A DNA stretch of 64,000 bases from Hymenopus coronatus (Eukaryota; Arthropoda; Insecta; Mantodea; Hymenopodidae), in contig CM060896.1 of assembly GCA_030762935.1 (NCBI GenBank), positions 17,103,527 through 17,167,526 on the forward strand, read 5' to 3'. The notes beneath the pieces were generated by a model that saw only the letters and a program-made list of their open reading frames with translations, was not told where the DNA came from and ran no database searches. Position numbers and translations under genes: made by a program. This document shows positions 44,610 to 56,485 of this stretch, piece by piece (position 1 is the first letter of the stretch; each line of letters opens with the position of its first letter).

Positions 44610-45916
44610 CGAGGGGCATACTGAAAGTCATGAGCAACACTGTTTTACAATCTTAATATTTATTTTTAAGCTAAACCAAATACATCATCATAATCTACAG
44701 ACTTTCTTTCACTTTTCGACATGGTCTCCATTTTTTTGCACACATTTTCCCCATCGTTCTACAAGTTTGAAAATGCCCATGTGATAGAACTCCGTTCCAG
44801 CTGCCCGCAGACCCTGACGCACTGCTTTCCGAATATCCTCCAGCGTCTCGTAATGTTGGCCACGCATCTGCTCCTTCACAGAACCGAAAAGATGGTGGTC
44901 GGAGGGTGCCAAGTCCGGACTATAGGGAGGATGTGGAAGAGTTTCCCACCCTAATGCCCTGATCTTCTCCATAGTGGCACGGGCAGTATGCGGACGCGCA
45001 TTGTCCTGTTGAAGGATGATCCTCTTTCCAGGGCGTTTATCACGCAAAGCCCGACGGAGCTTCAGAAGTGTCTTGATGTAGCGGGCAGAATTTATGGTTT
45101 GTCCAGGGAAAGTCAACCAGAATGCAATCTTGTGCATCCCAAAAGACACTTCCCATAACTTTTCCTACAGACTGCACTGTCTTCACTTTCTTCTTCGATG
45201 GTGAGTTCAAGTGGTGCCATTCCATACTCTGACGTTTCGTTTCTGGCTCATAGTGATGGAACCAGCTCTCATCTCCAGTCACAATACACGTCAAAAATTC
45301 ATAACCTTCATTATGAAATCTCTGAAGAAGGTTTTGTGCAATGGTTCTTCTCTGAAGTTTGTGGTCTTCATTCAATAAACGGGGGACCCAACGGGCACAG
45401 ACCTTTCGATAACCCAAGCTGTGGATCATTTCTTGCACTGCACTATGTCCTATTCCAAGTTTCGCAGCAATTTCATTCTCAGTGAAACGCCTATCTCCTG
45501 TAATGAGCTCATCAACTCTTTCCTTGTTGCGTTCTGTAGAGGCAGTTCGAGGACGCCCGCTACGAGGCGCATTTTGCAGACTCGTGTTTCCATCTTTGAA
45601 ATGTTTCACCCATCTTCTAACACTGCTGGCACCCATGCAGACACCTCCATACGCACGATGAAGTCTGAGATGAATTTCAGGAGCAGATTTTCCTTCTTTC
45701 ACAAGGAATTCAATTACAGCACGCTGTCGAAACGAAACATCAATGTCAGCCATTTTTCAAACACCGTCTGTGGTCACGTGATAGAAGCTAATTACGTCAC
45801 AATATGTCAACATGTGGCTTAAAGTCTGTAGATTACAATCCTGCAGTTCGTTTCGTTACATTGTTGAAATTTAAGTTTTTACAATGGGTTGCTCGTGACT
45901 TTCAGTATGCCCCTCG
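44610..45916 (-). mobile_element. mariner transposon, 1307 bp, nearly intact
   Basis: 29-bp TIRs beginning CGAGGGGCATACTGAAAGTC at both ends differ at one position. TA dinucleotides flank them (44608-44609 and 45917-45918). One transposase reading frame is on minus. Confidence 0.97.
44709..45753 (-). pseudogene. mariner transposase (D,D34D), one frameshift
   Basis: Catalyses cut-and-paste at TA sites. From ATG 45753 the N-terminal paired helix-turn-helix DNA-binding region includes RQRAVIEFLVKEGKSAPEI and RSGRPRT. The first catalytic Asp is in VTGDESWFHHY, the second in LQQDNARPHTA, the third in YSPDLAPSDHHLF, with 34 residues between the last two, which defines mariner. One frameshift near 45105-45115 separates the first frame from the second; the total is about 348 codons, the full family length. 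One single-base lesion is the only visible defect. Confidence 0.95.
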
Positions 45917-46009
45917 TAGAAGTAATCATATGTGCTGCCATCTGTAGTACATAGGTTTCTAGTAGTTCAGCGTTCTGCCTGCAGGTTTCACTATATTGTG
46001 GCAAGATGA

Positions 46010-47395
46010 CCTGTATCTTCTTCTTCTTTCCCTCTCCCTTATGCCCTCTCGAGCGTCGGGTTTCCTCAGTCGGCTTTTGTCCATTTCCTAGATTTTGTCT
46101 TATCCCTAGTTAGTTCTTTAACCTCCCTCAAAGTCTTTCCTTTCTGCTTCATCATTTTCTCTACATAATTCTATTCTTGGTCGCCCTCTCCTTCCTCTTC
46201 CTGCCCCTCTGGCCCTCAAACCGGTTTCAGTTTCCTGCTCTCATCTATCCTATTTATGTGTGCAAACCATCTTAAAATATTTGCCTCTTTTTTATTACTG
46301 GTTCTTTATTATTTTACGGTTTATAATTTTGTCCATTCTGATTATCCCTATACATATCCGTAAATACTTCATATCTGTACTTGTAATTCTACTTTTATGT
46401 TTTGACAATACTGTACGCTTTCTGAGCCACAAAGAAGTGTTGGGAGTTGAATTGAACTTATGTTGATGAACTTATGTATTCGCATTTTTTTTATGATAAG
46501 TAATATAACGAGAGCTCCAACCTTTATCGATACATTCGCGAGTAACTTGTTTCGAGTTGTAGCTCGAGTTGTATTTAATTAGACTATTTCGCGAATAAAA
46601 TAATATTCCTAAAATAATATTATAATAATATTCCCAAAATCCCATTTGTCTTTACATATATTTGGACCGAATCACTGCAACTTGATGACCATATCATAAA
46701 TTGCAGATCTTTTTGTATCGCTATATTCTATTTTTGTTGTAAAATAAACAATAGTTGCTGCTTTGAGTTTTTAATTAATATGTATATTTCAGCGATAGAC
46801 CTTTCCGTAAAACGTTTTGGAACTTCCGCCATTATATACGGGAATATCACTGATACTATTACAAGACGAACATTAGTTCAGAGAGAAAACAAATGCACGT
46901 GGGTGCGATAAATTTAGAAAACCAATTGCACGTGGGTGTGATAAAATAAGATTAAAATGCAGAGTTCCGATTGGTTGGAAGTTTACCCACCAATGTAATG
47001 GATTGGCCACTTCTTACAATCACGCGTCAAGAACAAAATAGTCATTGTTAATTTCCTTTTTTCCTATTACTGTTTGATTGGTTTGGTAATAGATTCGGCT
47101 TGTCTTAATTATTCTAAGATTTATTTCTGTATCTATTTTCCTTTTTCAATTGATGATTGTCCCAAAACATTCAAAGTTCTCAATTTGCCCTATGGTTTCT
47201 GTGTTTCATTTAACATTTATTCTTCTCTGTGCCTCTATTGCAACATGTATTACTTGCTTTTGTTTAGATTTACTTCCATGCCTCTATCTTGCATGTATTG
47301 GTCCACTCTATAACTGTGTTCAGTAGTTCTTCTTCACTATTGACCATTAGGACAACGTTCATCTGCATAAACTAGATATGCTCTAATCTAGGGTG
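46010..47395 (-). pseudogene. Degraded LINE reverse transcriptase C-terminal region
   Basis: On minus, a catalytic-type MQMNVVLMVNSEEELLNTVIEW (in decayed frame) lies near 47330-47385, a PTLLCGSESVQY segment near 46430, and a C-terminal GRGRRGRPR-like basic run near 46180. The frame is broken many times. About 46480-47060 does not fit and may be an insertion. This is a distinct lineage from the two better LINEs. Confidence 0.55.
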
Positions 47396-47571
47396 ACACT
47401 ATGTTAACGATCTAACCGTCTTAAAATTGTTGGGGAAATATTAGAAGTATGTATATTAACTATTTAGCAGGATCCAATTTGCATTAACATTATGGTGTTA
47501 ATGAATTTCAAAAATTTTAAGATTAAATATTGAAAGAAAATCAAATATTAATTTGAAAAAAATCTGTGCAA

Positions 47572-48368
47572 ATCAGCTTACTGTTCATTTATTGAAAGCT
47601 CGAAAAGCTCTCCCTCGGTATCGGAAATTTCCAGAACTTCATTTGTTGCATCCTGAATGTCAGCTTCAGTGAGCAGCAATCAAGGAAAACGCCTCATTTT
47701 AACATTTAAGAACGCCACTGTAACAAACAGATCACCACCTTCAAGGTAAATGGCGAGGCAATATTATTAACTTTCTTAAATTTCCTAATAGTTGACAAAA
47801 GCAACGACATGATAGCACAAATCAGACAACTAAACGGCAACTGATGCATGACAGTTGCCACATAGCCCAAAACCGAGATACAGTCGTTGAATTGCATTAA
47901 AAGCGTTAGCAATACATGCCTGAGCTATGCTCGAAAGTGGGCCGCATGAACATTTCGCACGGCCCGAGGTATATCTGGGCTTGGGCTTCAATGTGTTAAT
48001 CAATTTCGAAGTACAGTCTGTTGATCTAAATGACTGGTTATGAATTATTGTGTGAAATGCAAAACATGCTTCTGTTGATGTAAACATTTGTTCTTTGTGT
48101 CCGAAATCCTTATTTCTGAAAAATGTGGAAATTGATGCAGTTGCATTAGTAAAGTTGACGATTCATGTTTTGCCGTTTGTAAATGGCGTATTATTTCGGA
48201 CTTCCGACTGTCTGCTGTTGAACAATTTGCCGAACATTTTTGACAATATACGTCATTGTCTGTCTTTACTCTTTTGATGAAAGGGTACAGAGACTGAAGT
48301 TCGGAATTTAAAATATTTTGTTCTCGGTGCCATCCCGAAAAAACGACTGAAGCAGAGAACTGTAACAA
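47572..48368 (-). pseudogene. hAT-like transposase relic with zinc finger
   Basis: ORF from 48368 contains YCQKCSANCSTADSRKSEII and HLQTAKHE, a BED-type C2H2 finger as in hAT-related transposases. A next frame holds EACFAFHTIIHNQSFRSTDC. The end near 47572-47680 reads as an acidic C terminus (EADIQDATNEVLEISDTEGE). The middle is missing or scrambled. An internally deleted copy. Confidence 0.6.
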
Positions 48369-48387
48369 CTACTGTAACAACAACAAA

Positions 48388-48643
48388 ATAACACAACTAT
48401 TTTGAAACAGTTTCATCAACACAACAACTATTTGAAACAGTTTCACCACTAAAATTGTTTCATAAAACACTTCTCGAAATTGTATTATTCTTTCACGTAT
48501 CGCTTCCTCGCAACAGATAACAGCAACGCCAAAATACTTGTTTCAGTTACGAGTATTGCAATAGTTACTACGCAGCGGTTGTTCTGTTCCATAACGTTTG
48601 TCATTACTTCCAAACTTTACCGCAAGGTGCGCCTTTGTACCTT
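48388..48643. repeat. Dispersed about 255-bp repeat, copy 2
   Basis: Same sequence as 39308-39570. It follows the hAT-like relic immediately, so it may belong to that transposon's end. Confidence 0.7.
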
Positions 48644-49737
48644 GTAGTACATGGCCTGATATTATCGCGAAATTCGAATGCACTAATCAAATTCATTCCC
48701 TCTCGTTTACGCGCAACAATGCCTTGGTTCTGTAGTTTGATAATTTCCTCTTCAGTGCACCTAATGAGTGGTTGCATTTGGCGCATCTCAATAGTATTTG
48801 GTGATAAACATCATGTCTGCAACAGTTTTGCAGCTGATCATTGTGGCGCAAAAGTTTGGGGAATTTCTGTTGCAGGAAACTGTTATTTCGAAACTGTTTC
48901 GTGGTTGCAACAGAAACGTATTAAACTGTTTCGCAAAAAAGAGCAACTTTTCCCACCACTATCTATCACGATTCTCCTTTCAGTTTCATCCTTCAGGTGT
49001 GCTTTCCTGAGCGTTGTCGGAGCCCGGAAGGTGGTACAGTTGCTTTCGTTGTGGAAAGATTTATCTCCTCGAGATTGAGCAGTCTCGCACGTTAGGGGCG
49101 CTATTTGTCCTCTTGGAAATACTCCGTATTGATGAGAGAATGTTCAAAAACTTGAAATGTTAGGAACTTCTGCGCGACACTGTGAGCCTGACTGCCTGCG
49201 GGACTGAGACCTCCTATGCCTCCTTAATCTCACCCCTGTCTCCCGGGGATGTAGCCGCAATCGATTCAAATGAAGTGCCCCGTGTGCGAAGTGCTCCCAT
49301 CCGTCCCAAATAATGCACAATGTTGTAACAATCCTGTCCGGTATGTGATCGTTCTCATTGTCACTCTGGTATGCGACAGTGGAGCTGGAATGTGAACTTC
49401 GCAGTTGGATGCGTAAATAACGACGTGACGCAACAGGATCCTTTGGAACGTGAGCCTCTTCACGGGACATCATGATTCTTTGCGATATCCGAGATGTTTC
49501 TCCAAGCTTTGGTTTCTAGTACCTCGACAAGTTTCCAGAAAGTTTGTGACGTCATTTTCTAGCTATTAAAGGAGGAAGGAGTGTATTGCAGTGTCTGCTG
49601 TTGTGAATTGCACAGAGTTAGCGCGCAGTGATGCGCGACCCGTTGATGGCGTGCAGCCATGAACTGCCTACGCATCGGAACATCAAGTGAATTATTCACA
49701 GCAGTGAATCAGACTGTATTTGTAACAGATTTTTGAG
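48644..49737. other. Unassigned region with decayed ORFs
   Basis: Overlapping ORFs on both strands (48635-49078, 49144-49473) have no family I recognise. GC content is higher than the surroundings. Confidence 0.35.
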
Positions 49738-49838
49738 TCAATAGACATTTGATAAGTAGAGTCAGACTGAAAAAGTCAACACCAGAACCGGGATTAGAAC
49801 CACGGATCTCGCGGTCTCTAACCGGTTGCTCTTCCACT
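49738..49838 (-). mobile_element. tRNA-derived SINE (family A), truncated minus copy
   Basis: On minus: GTGGAAGAGCAACCGGTTAG, box B GTGGTTCTAATCCCGG, tail CAGTCTGACTCTAC, as at 7611-7755. Confidence 0.75.
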
Positions 49839-49905
49839 TTTTATTTTTTTTTTTTTGTGTTTAACGTCCGCAGGCGAACTACCATGGCAACATAAATACA
49901 TTTGC
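49838..49905 (-). mobile_element. Mini-SINE copy with poly(A)
   Basis: On minus: GTTGCCATGGTAGTTCGCC, then TGCGGACGTTAAACAC and a 13-A run. It is the relative of the insert that split the Polinton capsid gene. Confidence 0.7.
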
Positions 49906-50329
49906 TACAATATGCATCTTATAGGTCCTGCCCGGTACGAGAACGAGAAACCTGGGCAAGCCTTGCTTCCCGTCAATTGAAATACATGTATTCCAACATT
50001 CCCATTCTCGTTACCGCTAACCAGCCTTTTGGCTCAGTTTTCTCACTTCTTATTTTCAATAACTACCTAATAATCTTACAGTTTAAAGAGGTTAAGTTAA
50101 TTTTTTTTTGAGCACACAGGGGAACATTGAATGGCTGGCTCACAACTTGATGAAAAGGAGTGCTGTTACTAATTTAACTAGCAACAAAAAACATCTGAGT
50201 TTCTACTTTTCTTGTTGCGCAATAGATTGGGGATTTTAGATGGGCCGATTGAGAATTACTGAATTCAATACCACAAGTGACTTCATTTTACTGCACAAAA
50301 GACTGCAACACATTTTATGCAGACCTAGA
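49906..50329. other. Unassigned spacer
   Basis: No recognised gene or repeat. Confidence 0.35.
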
Positions 50330-51185
50330 TTTTATTTCTCTGCACGGACTATGTACAGTGTATAGAGGTTTTGTATTTCACACAAAAATTCGATACCAAG
50401 ATTTCACCGGGAATTCATGTTTTGAGACTCCCTGAATCGAAAAATCCAAGAAAAAAGCGTTTCTAGAACACTGTCCGCATGCGCGCGTGTGGGGGGGGGG
50501 ACATAGCTCAAATACGAAAAATCTATTAAATACTAAATTTGGTATTTAAGTTCATAATGTCCAACTATGCGACTCAAAAAATTTTCAACAAACACCTGAG
50601 CTACTCTTTACATGTAACATTTTCCCACATTTGTGGATTTTCTCAAAAATGACCAATGATTTTGATTAAAATACCATTATGTTTAAGTATTTTCATGACA
50701 AACAACATTTATATTTTGAATTATCTAGGAATAGCTTCTGCAGATCTCGTTCTAGATGACTTTTGCATAATTGGTAAACCATAAGGGATAGACAAAAACC
50801 TACCTACTTCACAAAAAATATAGATCTCGCTACAACACACAATTTTATGCTAAATTAATTTTTTTGTAGAGTTAAACATGCTATTCCTGGTTTAAATTTT
50901 AAACTACTTAAACTTTTCTCAAACATGGAGCCGTCTATCATTTCATACCTCTTTTGTTTTACTCCTAGTTATGCTAAATAACAAATTTCAATTCTTTCAC
51001 ATAGTGATAATTTTTAGAAGATTTGACTATTACTTAAGCATATTCCCTTATTTCCCTTACATTTACAAGGAAGCAAGTAATAAGACAATTTCTGCTAATG
51101 TTTATCTTGTTTAACATGGTGTAGATAAATAAATAATCTTTTGTAAGAATATGCTGGGTCTTTCTTTATGAATGTTGAGAAAGAC
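50330..51185 (+). repeat. Helentron-like repeat, copy 15, diverged
   Basis: TATTTCTCTGCACGGACTAT, AAGATTTCACCGGGAATTCA and the AAGGAAGCAAGTAATAAGAC block keep the family order; the 3' end is degraded. Oldest-looking copy and the only one outside the 16-39 kb cluster. Confidence 0.65.
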
Positions 51186-53339
51186 TCCATTCGTCTGACT
51201 GAATACATTCTAATCCAGATTTAATTCTAGGCACCAAACTAAACGACACACTAGTGGCTGCCACTACTCATTTCTGTACAGACTTGAATTTACTTCACGA
51301 GTTAACTTTCCAACATGCATTAATGTAAATAAAATAGTAATGAACAAACACAATCTACCCCCACAAATATTTACGTGTTGCATGACATTAAAAAGCGTAT
51401 GGGAATTTTTAAAATCTTTCTTGAAAATTTTATATTGATTAGGATTCCTTAATAGTTTGAGGTAATGCAAGAGTTTACTATAAATTTGTATTACAGCATT
51501 GTAACATTTTTTGGAACAGTATTACACTGAAAATTTGAAGTTTTGCAAATATGCAATTATTGCAAAGTTGCTGTAATTATTTACAAGATAGCTACAGAGA
51601 GAATATGTGTATTTGACAGTAAGAGTAAACATGTTTTGGATTTTAAGGGCCTTACATGAATGATGGGCCCAATGCCACTGATGATGTGTATGGCCATTTT
51701 TATTGTAATATTAACACTTATTTGCTGTGAGCTGATTTACTCCAGAAGGCTATTCTATATCACAAAATGGAGTAAAAAGTGGATTTTTTTTGTTTAATTT
51801 GTTAACACAAAACAAGCAGAGCTAAATTTTGGTAGCATAATTTGTATCTGTTTTTTCCAAACGAAGTCTTCATTTATTTGAAGCCCAAGAAATTTTGCAT
51901 CAGATACTTTACTAATGGTGCATTTGTTGTAAATGATTATCACTTCATTTATTTGCCTATGCTCAAGTTTCCCATTATTGGGTAATGAAACAGTAGGACA
52001 TGTAGCATGTCTTATAACTAAAGCTCACTTTTGGATTCTGAAGCACACAAAGTTTAGTAACACACAGAGCAGTCAGCAGTATAAAGTGATGGAAGTGAGG
52101 AGGGATTTGTAGCATAAACATGCACATATTAAAGTATAATCTGTTCCAAAAGTAGCTCATTACATGTACTGACAGTATATGCATCACTCTAATACATAAA
52201 GTAACACAATAAAACAATTATTTTATAACATTGTTAGTAAATAAAAATGCCTTGTACTTTTACAAATAAAAGTAAAGCTTGATACAAAAAATTTAGGATA
52301 ATAATGTGCAGAGCTTTCAAAAGAAAATTAACTTAAACTCACTCAGAATTACAGTGAATTACTGCATACATCTTTACTGTATTAAAAGAAAAGGCTCTCC
52401 TCCTGTCACCCAAAGTATATTTGAGTTATGTACAAGTTTGTTCAGTGTCAAATGCCTATGCTTTTGTATTTTTAAACATTTTCAATCTATGCCCTCTTTC
52501 AGTGTTCACTGGTTTATCTACTAGCAGGAACTGAACGAAGCCAGGCAGTGAGCAATACTAGATAATGCAACACGTTTCGAAACAGGCTGTAGAGACCACG
52601 CCTACTCCATCATGTCATAGTAATTATGCTCTACATGCATCAAACCTAAATCTGGCAAATATAAGGCTAGGAGTTTTATATAATATCAACATACAGAATA
52701 TGTACATATTTATGTAAAAATATTTTTGAATTATGCGCTACGACATGAAAAGTTTCAAAATGTATAGTGCATAAAATATTAATTTAATTTTTATATAAAT
52801 GATGAATTAAACATTGTTACTTGAAAGTTCCTCATGACATTAATTATATTTTTGAAAAATAAAGTCTGGTACAATAATTAAGCATGACCATGTTATAGCA
52901 AACTTAAATAAATTTCATTACTATGAAGATTCATAGTTATTTTAATTTGCATAGTCACTGTTTAAACTATTTATCCACTAAATATTTCTTTGCAGAACCC
53001 AATGTACTTGCTTCTTTCTCAATTACAATAATCTATTAGACACATCTCTTAAGTTTTCCATTGTTATGGAATGCCACCAGTCAGAAAAGAGGTTATTATC
53101 TACAGAAAATGACCATTCAAGGTCACAGGTAGTAACTGGTGCAAATTTAAGTAGATTAAATTTTTCAGCAGATTCCATCTGGAGATGTAACTTGGTAACA
53201 TTATCTGACTTGATGTGCTACTATAATTTAGACTTTTTCTAAGTTCATGAATAATCTTACTAAAAGGCCTAGAGTGACCTAGAAAAGTATGCAAATCATT
53301 TTATGTACTACCCATTTATATGTTATTTTTGCTTAAATA
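51186..53339. other. Gene-free AT-rich DNA
   Basis: No recognised gene or repeat. Confidence 0.4.
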
Positions 53340-53996
53340 CTAATAAAATTAATTCTGAAAATCATAGCTATAGTACTAGAAATAGGGGTAATGGTGCTGT
53401 TTAAGGGTCAGTTGGCCGCGTAACGTCAGGCAGCCAACCTTTGCATATGTAAGGTGCAAGGTTCAGCGTTATGGAGCATGAAATTGCAAAAAGGAGGGAA
53501 GGCAGTGCAGTCATAGGGTAGGGTGGAAGAAAATTTGCAATTAACAGTATATGCCCTAGGAAGCGTAACCATTGCAAGGCGGGGAAACCCAGAAATATAC
53601 AATAGGCAACGCATTCATAGGAAAATTGGTATGGTTTTGCGGCATTGCGTGGCCAACTGACCCTTAAACGGCAACATTACCGAAATAGGAATGACTATAC
53701 TATAAATCATAGGCTAACAGCTTTTGAAACGAGTGCAAAATATACTGAAATCTTATTTTACAATAAACTTCGAAAAGATTTAAAAGGAATAATAAATGTA
53801 AATATATTTAAGAAATTATATAAATAGTTAGTTGATGAGGCATTCTATTTTATAGAACAGTTAATAACTAATGATGTATGTATTTTGCTGCAAATATTTT
53901 CTACACTGTTGTCAATATTTTATCCATATTTTATACCTGACAATCTCTAATAGATTTTTGTAACCTCTACAAGCAATAAAAAAATTTGAATTTAGG
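53340..53996 (+). pseudogene. LINE 3' end (C-terminal coding fragment), interrupted by a MITE
   Basis: Upstream of the MITE the frame reads HSYSTRNR, and downstream it continues NDYTINHRLTAFETS, ILFYNKLRKDLKGI, a typical C terminus of Jockey/CR1-type LINEs. An A-rich tail (AATAAAAAAATTTGAATTTA) ends near 53996. Confidence 0.65.
53387..53681. mobile_element. 295-bp MITE with 38-bp TIRs and 8-bp target duplication
   Basis: Both ends, read inward, contain GTTTAAGGGTCAGTTGGCC after GGTAATG, with four differences over the 38-bp TIR. GAAATAGG is present exactly at 53379-53386 and 53682-53689. An 8-bp duplication suggests a hAT (or P-like) transposase moved it. No coding sequence. Confidence 0.9.
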
Positions 53997-54495
53997 GTTT
54001 AAAATCAAGACCTTAAAATAAATAGAGATCAGAAAAAAAATCTTGAATGGTTTACTAACAATGTATGGCTTAGTTACAATTGTACAAAATCAATTTCTAT
54101 GTTTGCATGTAAAAGCTATGCAAAATAATTTGGATATACATATGTTGAGAACTAAAATTGTAAACCATACAAAGGATGATGTGCATTGATTATTTTCTTC
54201 AGTTGTAGAAAATTCAAAACTTCTGATTCTGATAAATGAATGGTGCTAATACATGTTGACTGTTGCATCACCTACCTGTTTCTCAGTTTACAAGTTGCTC
54301 TAAGGCTCAATATTTTTAAAAAGTGTAATTTAACATTTTCACATTGAAGGTATTTGTTTTGTTTGTTTGATTGTTTTAGTGTTGGAAGGTCTCAAGCTTG
54401 GTATTTAATTCAAAATTGAGTATACATAGTTCTACCATAAGCTCTGTCAGTACTTTCAATACATATGCTACTAAATAAAACCTGCAAATCCATTA
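53997..54495. other. Unassigned AT-rich spacer
   Basis: Nothing recognised. Confidence 0.4.
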
Positions 54496-54519
54496 ATATA
54501 TTGTGAAAGAACACAAAAA

Positions 54520-54850
54520 ATGCATAAAATGATTGCAATGTGCAGCAAGACAGCAGTGAAGAAGTTGAGGCCACTCATGTGTTCTGCACAAATCATGTCC
54601 AGTGGAATTTTGTTGACAGCTGGCATGATTGATTCTTTTAGCATCGGAATATTGTGGTGCCTCTTTTGACATGCTCTTGCCTCGAGCTTCTACCACAGAT
54701 AATAATCCAATGGATAGAGGTCCAGAGTTCCACTAGGCCAGTCAGCAGCAGCAACAATGAGCTGTGGTGATTGGTTGCCAACCACTGCTGTGTGGCTTTT
54801 GCTTTCCCCGTATGTTGTTAACAAAGCCTGGAATCGAACCCGCGTATCTT
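54520..54850 (-). pseudogene. Tc1/mariner-superfamily transposase scrap
   Basis: On minus, DWPSGTLDLYPLDYYLW (the third catalytic acidic region) is followed by a TAG, then KLEARACQKRHHN and VNKIPLDMICA in the same frame. This is the last third of a transposase unrelated to the mariner at 44.6 kb. Confidence 0.75.
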
Positions 54851-54934
54851 CTTGAACTTGTACTAAAATTAGCAAATACCCTGTTATCAGCTTTTTGTTG
54901 CACCTCTTTGCTATTTAATTAATGCTTCCTTCTT

Positions 54935-56485
54935 AACAGGCGTGTTTCCCGAGTGTATGAAAAGTGCAAAAATAATACCTATATTTAAAAAGGGTGACAG
55001 GAGTAAAACTGAAAACTATAGATCAGTAGCAATACTATCTTCCATCTCAAAAGTACTAGAAAAGGCTATGTATAATAGATGTCAAAACTTCATACAAAAA
55101 CATAATATGTTAACTGCACTACAAAATGGATTCATTAAAGGTAAATCGATTGAGACAGCCATATTCAATTTCTTAGATGCAGTATACAGTTCGCTAGATA
55201 AAACAGAAAACAATATCAGGATATTTCTAGACCTTTCCAAGGCCTTTGACGTAGTCAATCATAATATTTTGCTGAAAAAATTGGAATTCTTTGGGGTAAG
55301 TGGTCTAGCAAATGACTGGTTTAAATCATATCTAAATCAACGTGAGAAACTAGTTGAAATAGTACAAGCAAATTCCCACAATAATACATCTGAAGTGAAT
55401 AGATCTAATAAAAAATATGTAACCTGTGGAGTTCTCCAAGGTTCAGTTTTAGGACTTTTTTGTTTTTATTACAGACCAATGACTTAGTAAACTATCTAGA
55501 TCCAAGTAATATTGTTTTGTTTGCTGATGACACATCCATAGACATAATGGGTAGTAATAAAGATGTTGAAGCAGATATATTGATTTTAGTACAAAAAATG
55601 CAGGAATGGTTCATTGAAAATAAGTTGATAATATATAAGAATAAATCTGTAGCCATTTCATTCAGTCACATTCAAAATACCACTGTCCATAAGTCACAAC
55701 TAAAACTAGAATATGAATTAGCGCATTATAGACCCACTACCAAATTTCTGGGTATATGGATTGATCAGCATTTGAAATGGAGCATGCACGTTGAGAAACT
55801 GACATCTAAGTTGAGTCAGCTTTGTTTTAGGTTTAGATCTATAAAAAATATTGCAAACTTAAAAACTCTGAGGAATCTATACTTTGTACATTACAACAGT
55901 TTATTAAAATTTGGCGTGATATTTTGGGATAACTATGATTCAGAAAATATAATCTTCAAAATTCAAAAACGAACAATTAGAATAATAATAGGGAAGAAAC
56001 AATGGGATTCCTGCAACAATTTATTTCGAACACTCCACATATTGACACTTTCTTACCTGCATATATTAGAATTGTCATTTTTGTTAGGAAAAATCTGGTA
56101 TACTTTCCGATAAACTGTGAAAAGCATAGCTATCACACAAGAAATAGGCATACATTGAGCATAATTACACATAACATGTCATTATTTGGCAAAAGCATAA
56201 GACATTCTGAGATTACATTATACAGCAAGTTACCTGATAATATTAAAATATTACCACCTCAGAAGCTACATTTAAATGCGAAGTAAAAGAATTGTTATTA
56301 CAGCACTGTTTTTATTCAATTGAAGAATTTAAAAATACTTTTAAATAACTATGATACTTCTAGGGTGTGTAATTTAACATATTGTAATTAAGTGTACATA
56401 TTTATTCTTTCTTGTTCATTTACTGTTTTTTTTTTGATGAATTCTTGTAATTCCTACGGTTGACAATAAATCTAATCTAATCTAT
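54935..56485 (+). mobile_element. 5'-truncated LINE with reverse transcriptase
   Basis: Begins inside the RT at VFPECMKSAKIIPIFKKGD and ends after a poly(A)-signal-like AATAAA in (ATCTA)n repeats (AATCTAATCTAATCTATC, about 56468-56485). 5' truncation with a 3' microsatellite is usual for LINE retroposition. Confidence 0.85.
54938..56286 (+). pseudogene. Reverse transcriptase of the truncated LINE, two frameshifts
   Basis: RT motifs: ENYRSVAILSSISKVLEK, IFLDLSKAFDVVNHNIL, YVTCGVLQGSVLG, then after a frameshift near 55455 VLFADDTSIDIMG (catalytic FADD), FLGIWIDQHLKWSMHVEKL, and after another frameshift near 56015 the C-terminal HSYHTRNRHTLS. Jockey/CR1 style. Not functional. Confidence 0.88.

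Noticed and set aside
44721..45822. Plus-strand ORFs across the mariner
   Set aside because: Antisense shadows of the transposase.
48635..49078. 147-codon plus-strand ORF as a host gene
   Set aside because: No recognisable motif, Cys/Ser/Phe-rich composition and position after a transposon relic; likely chance.
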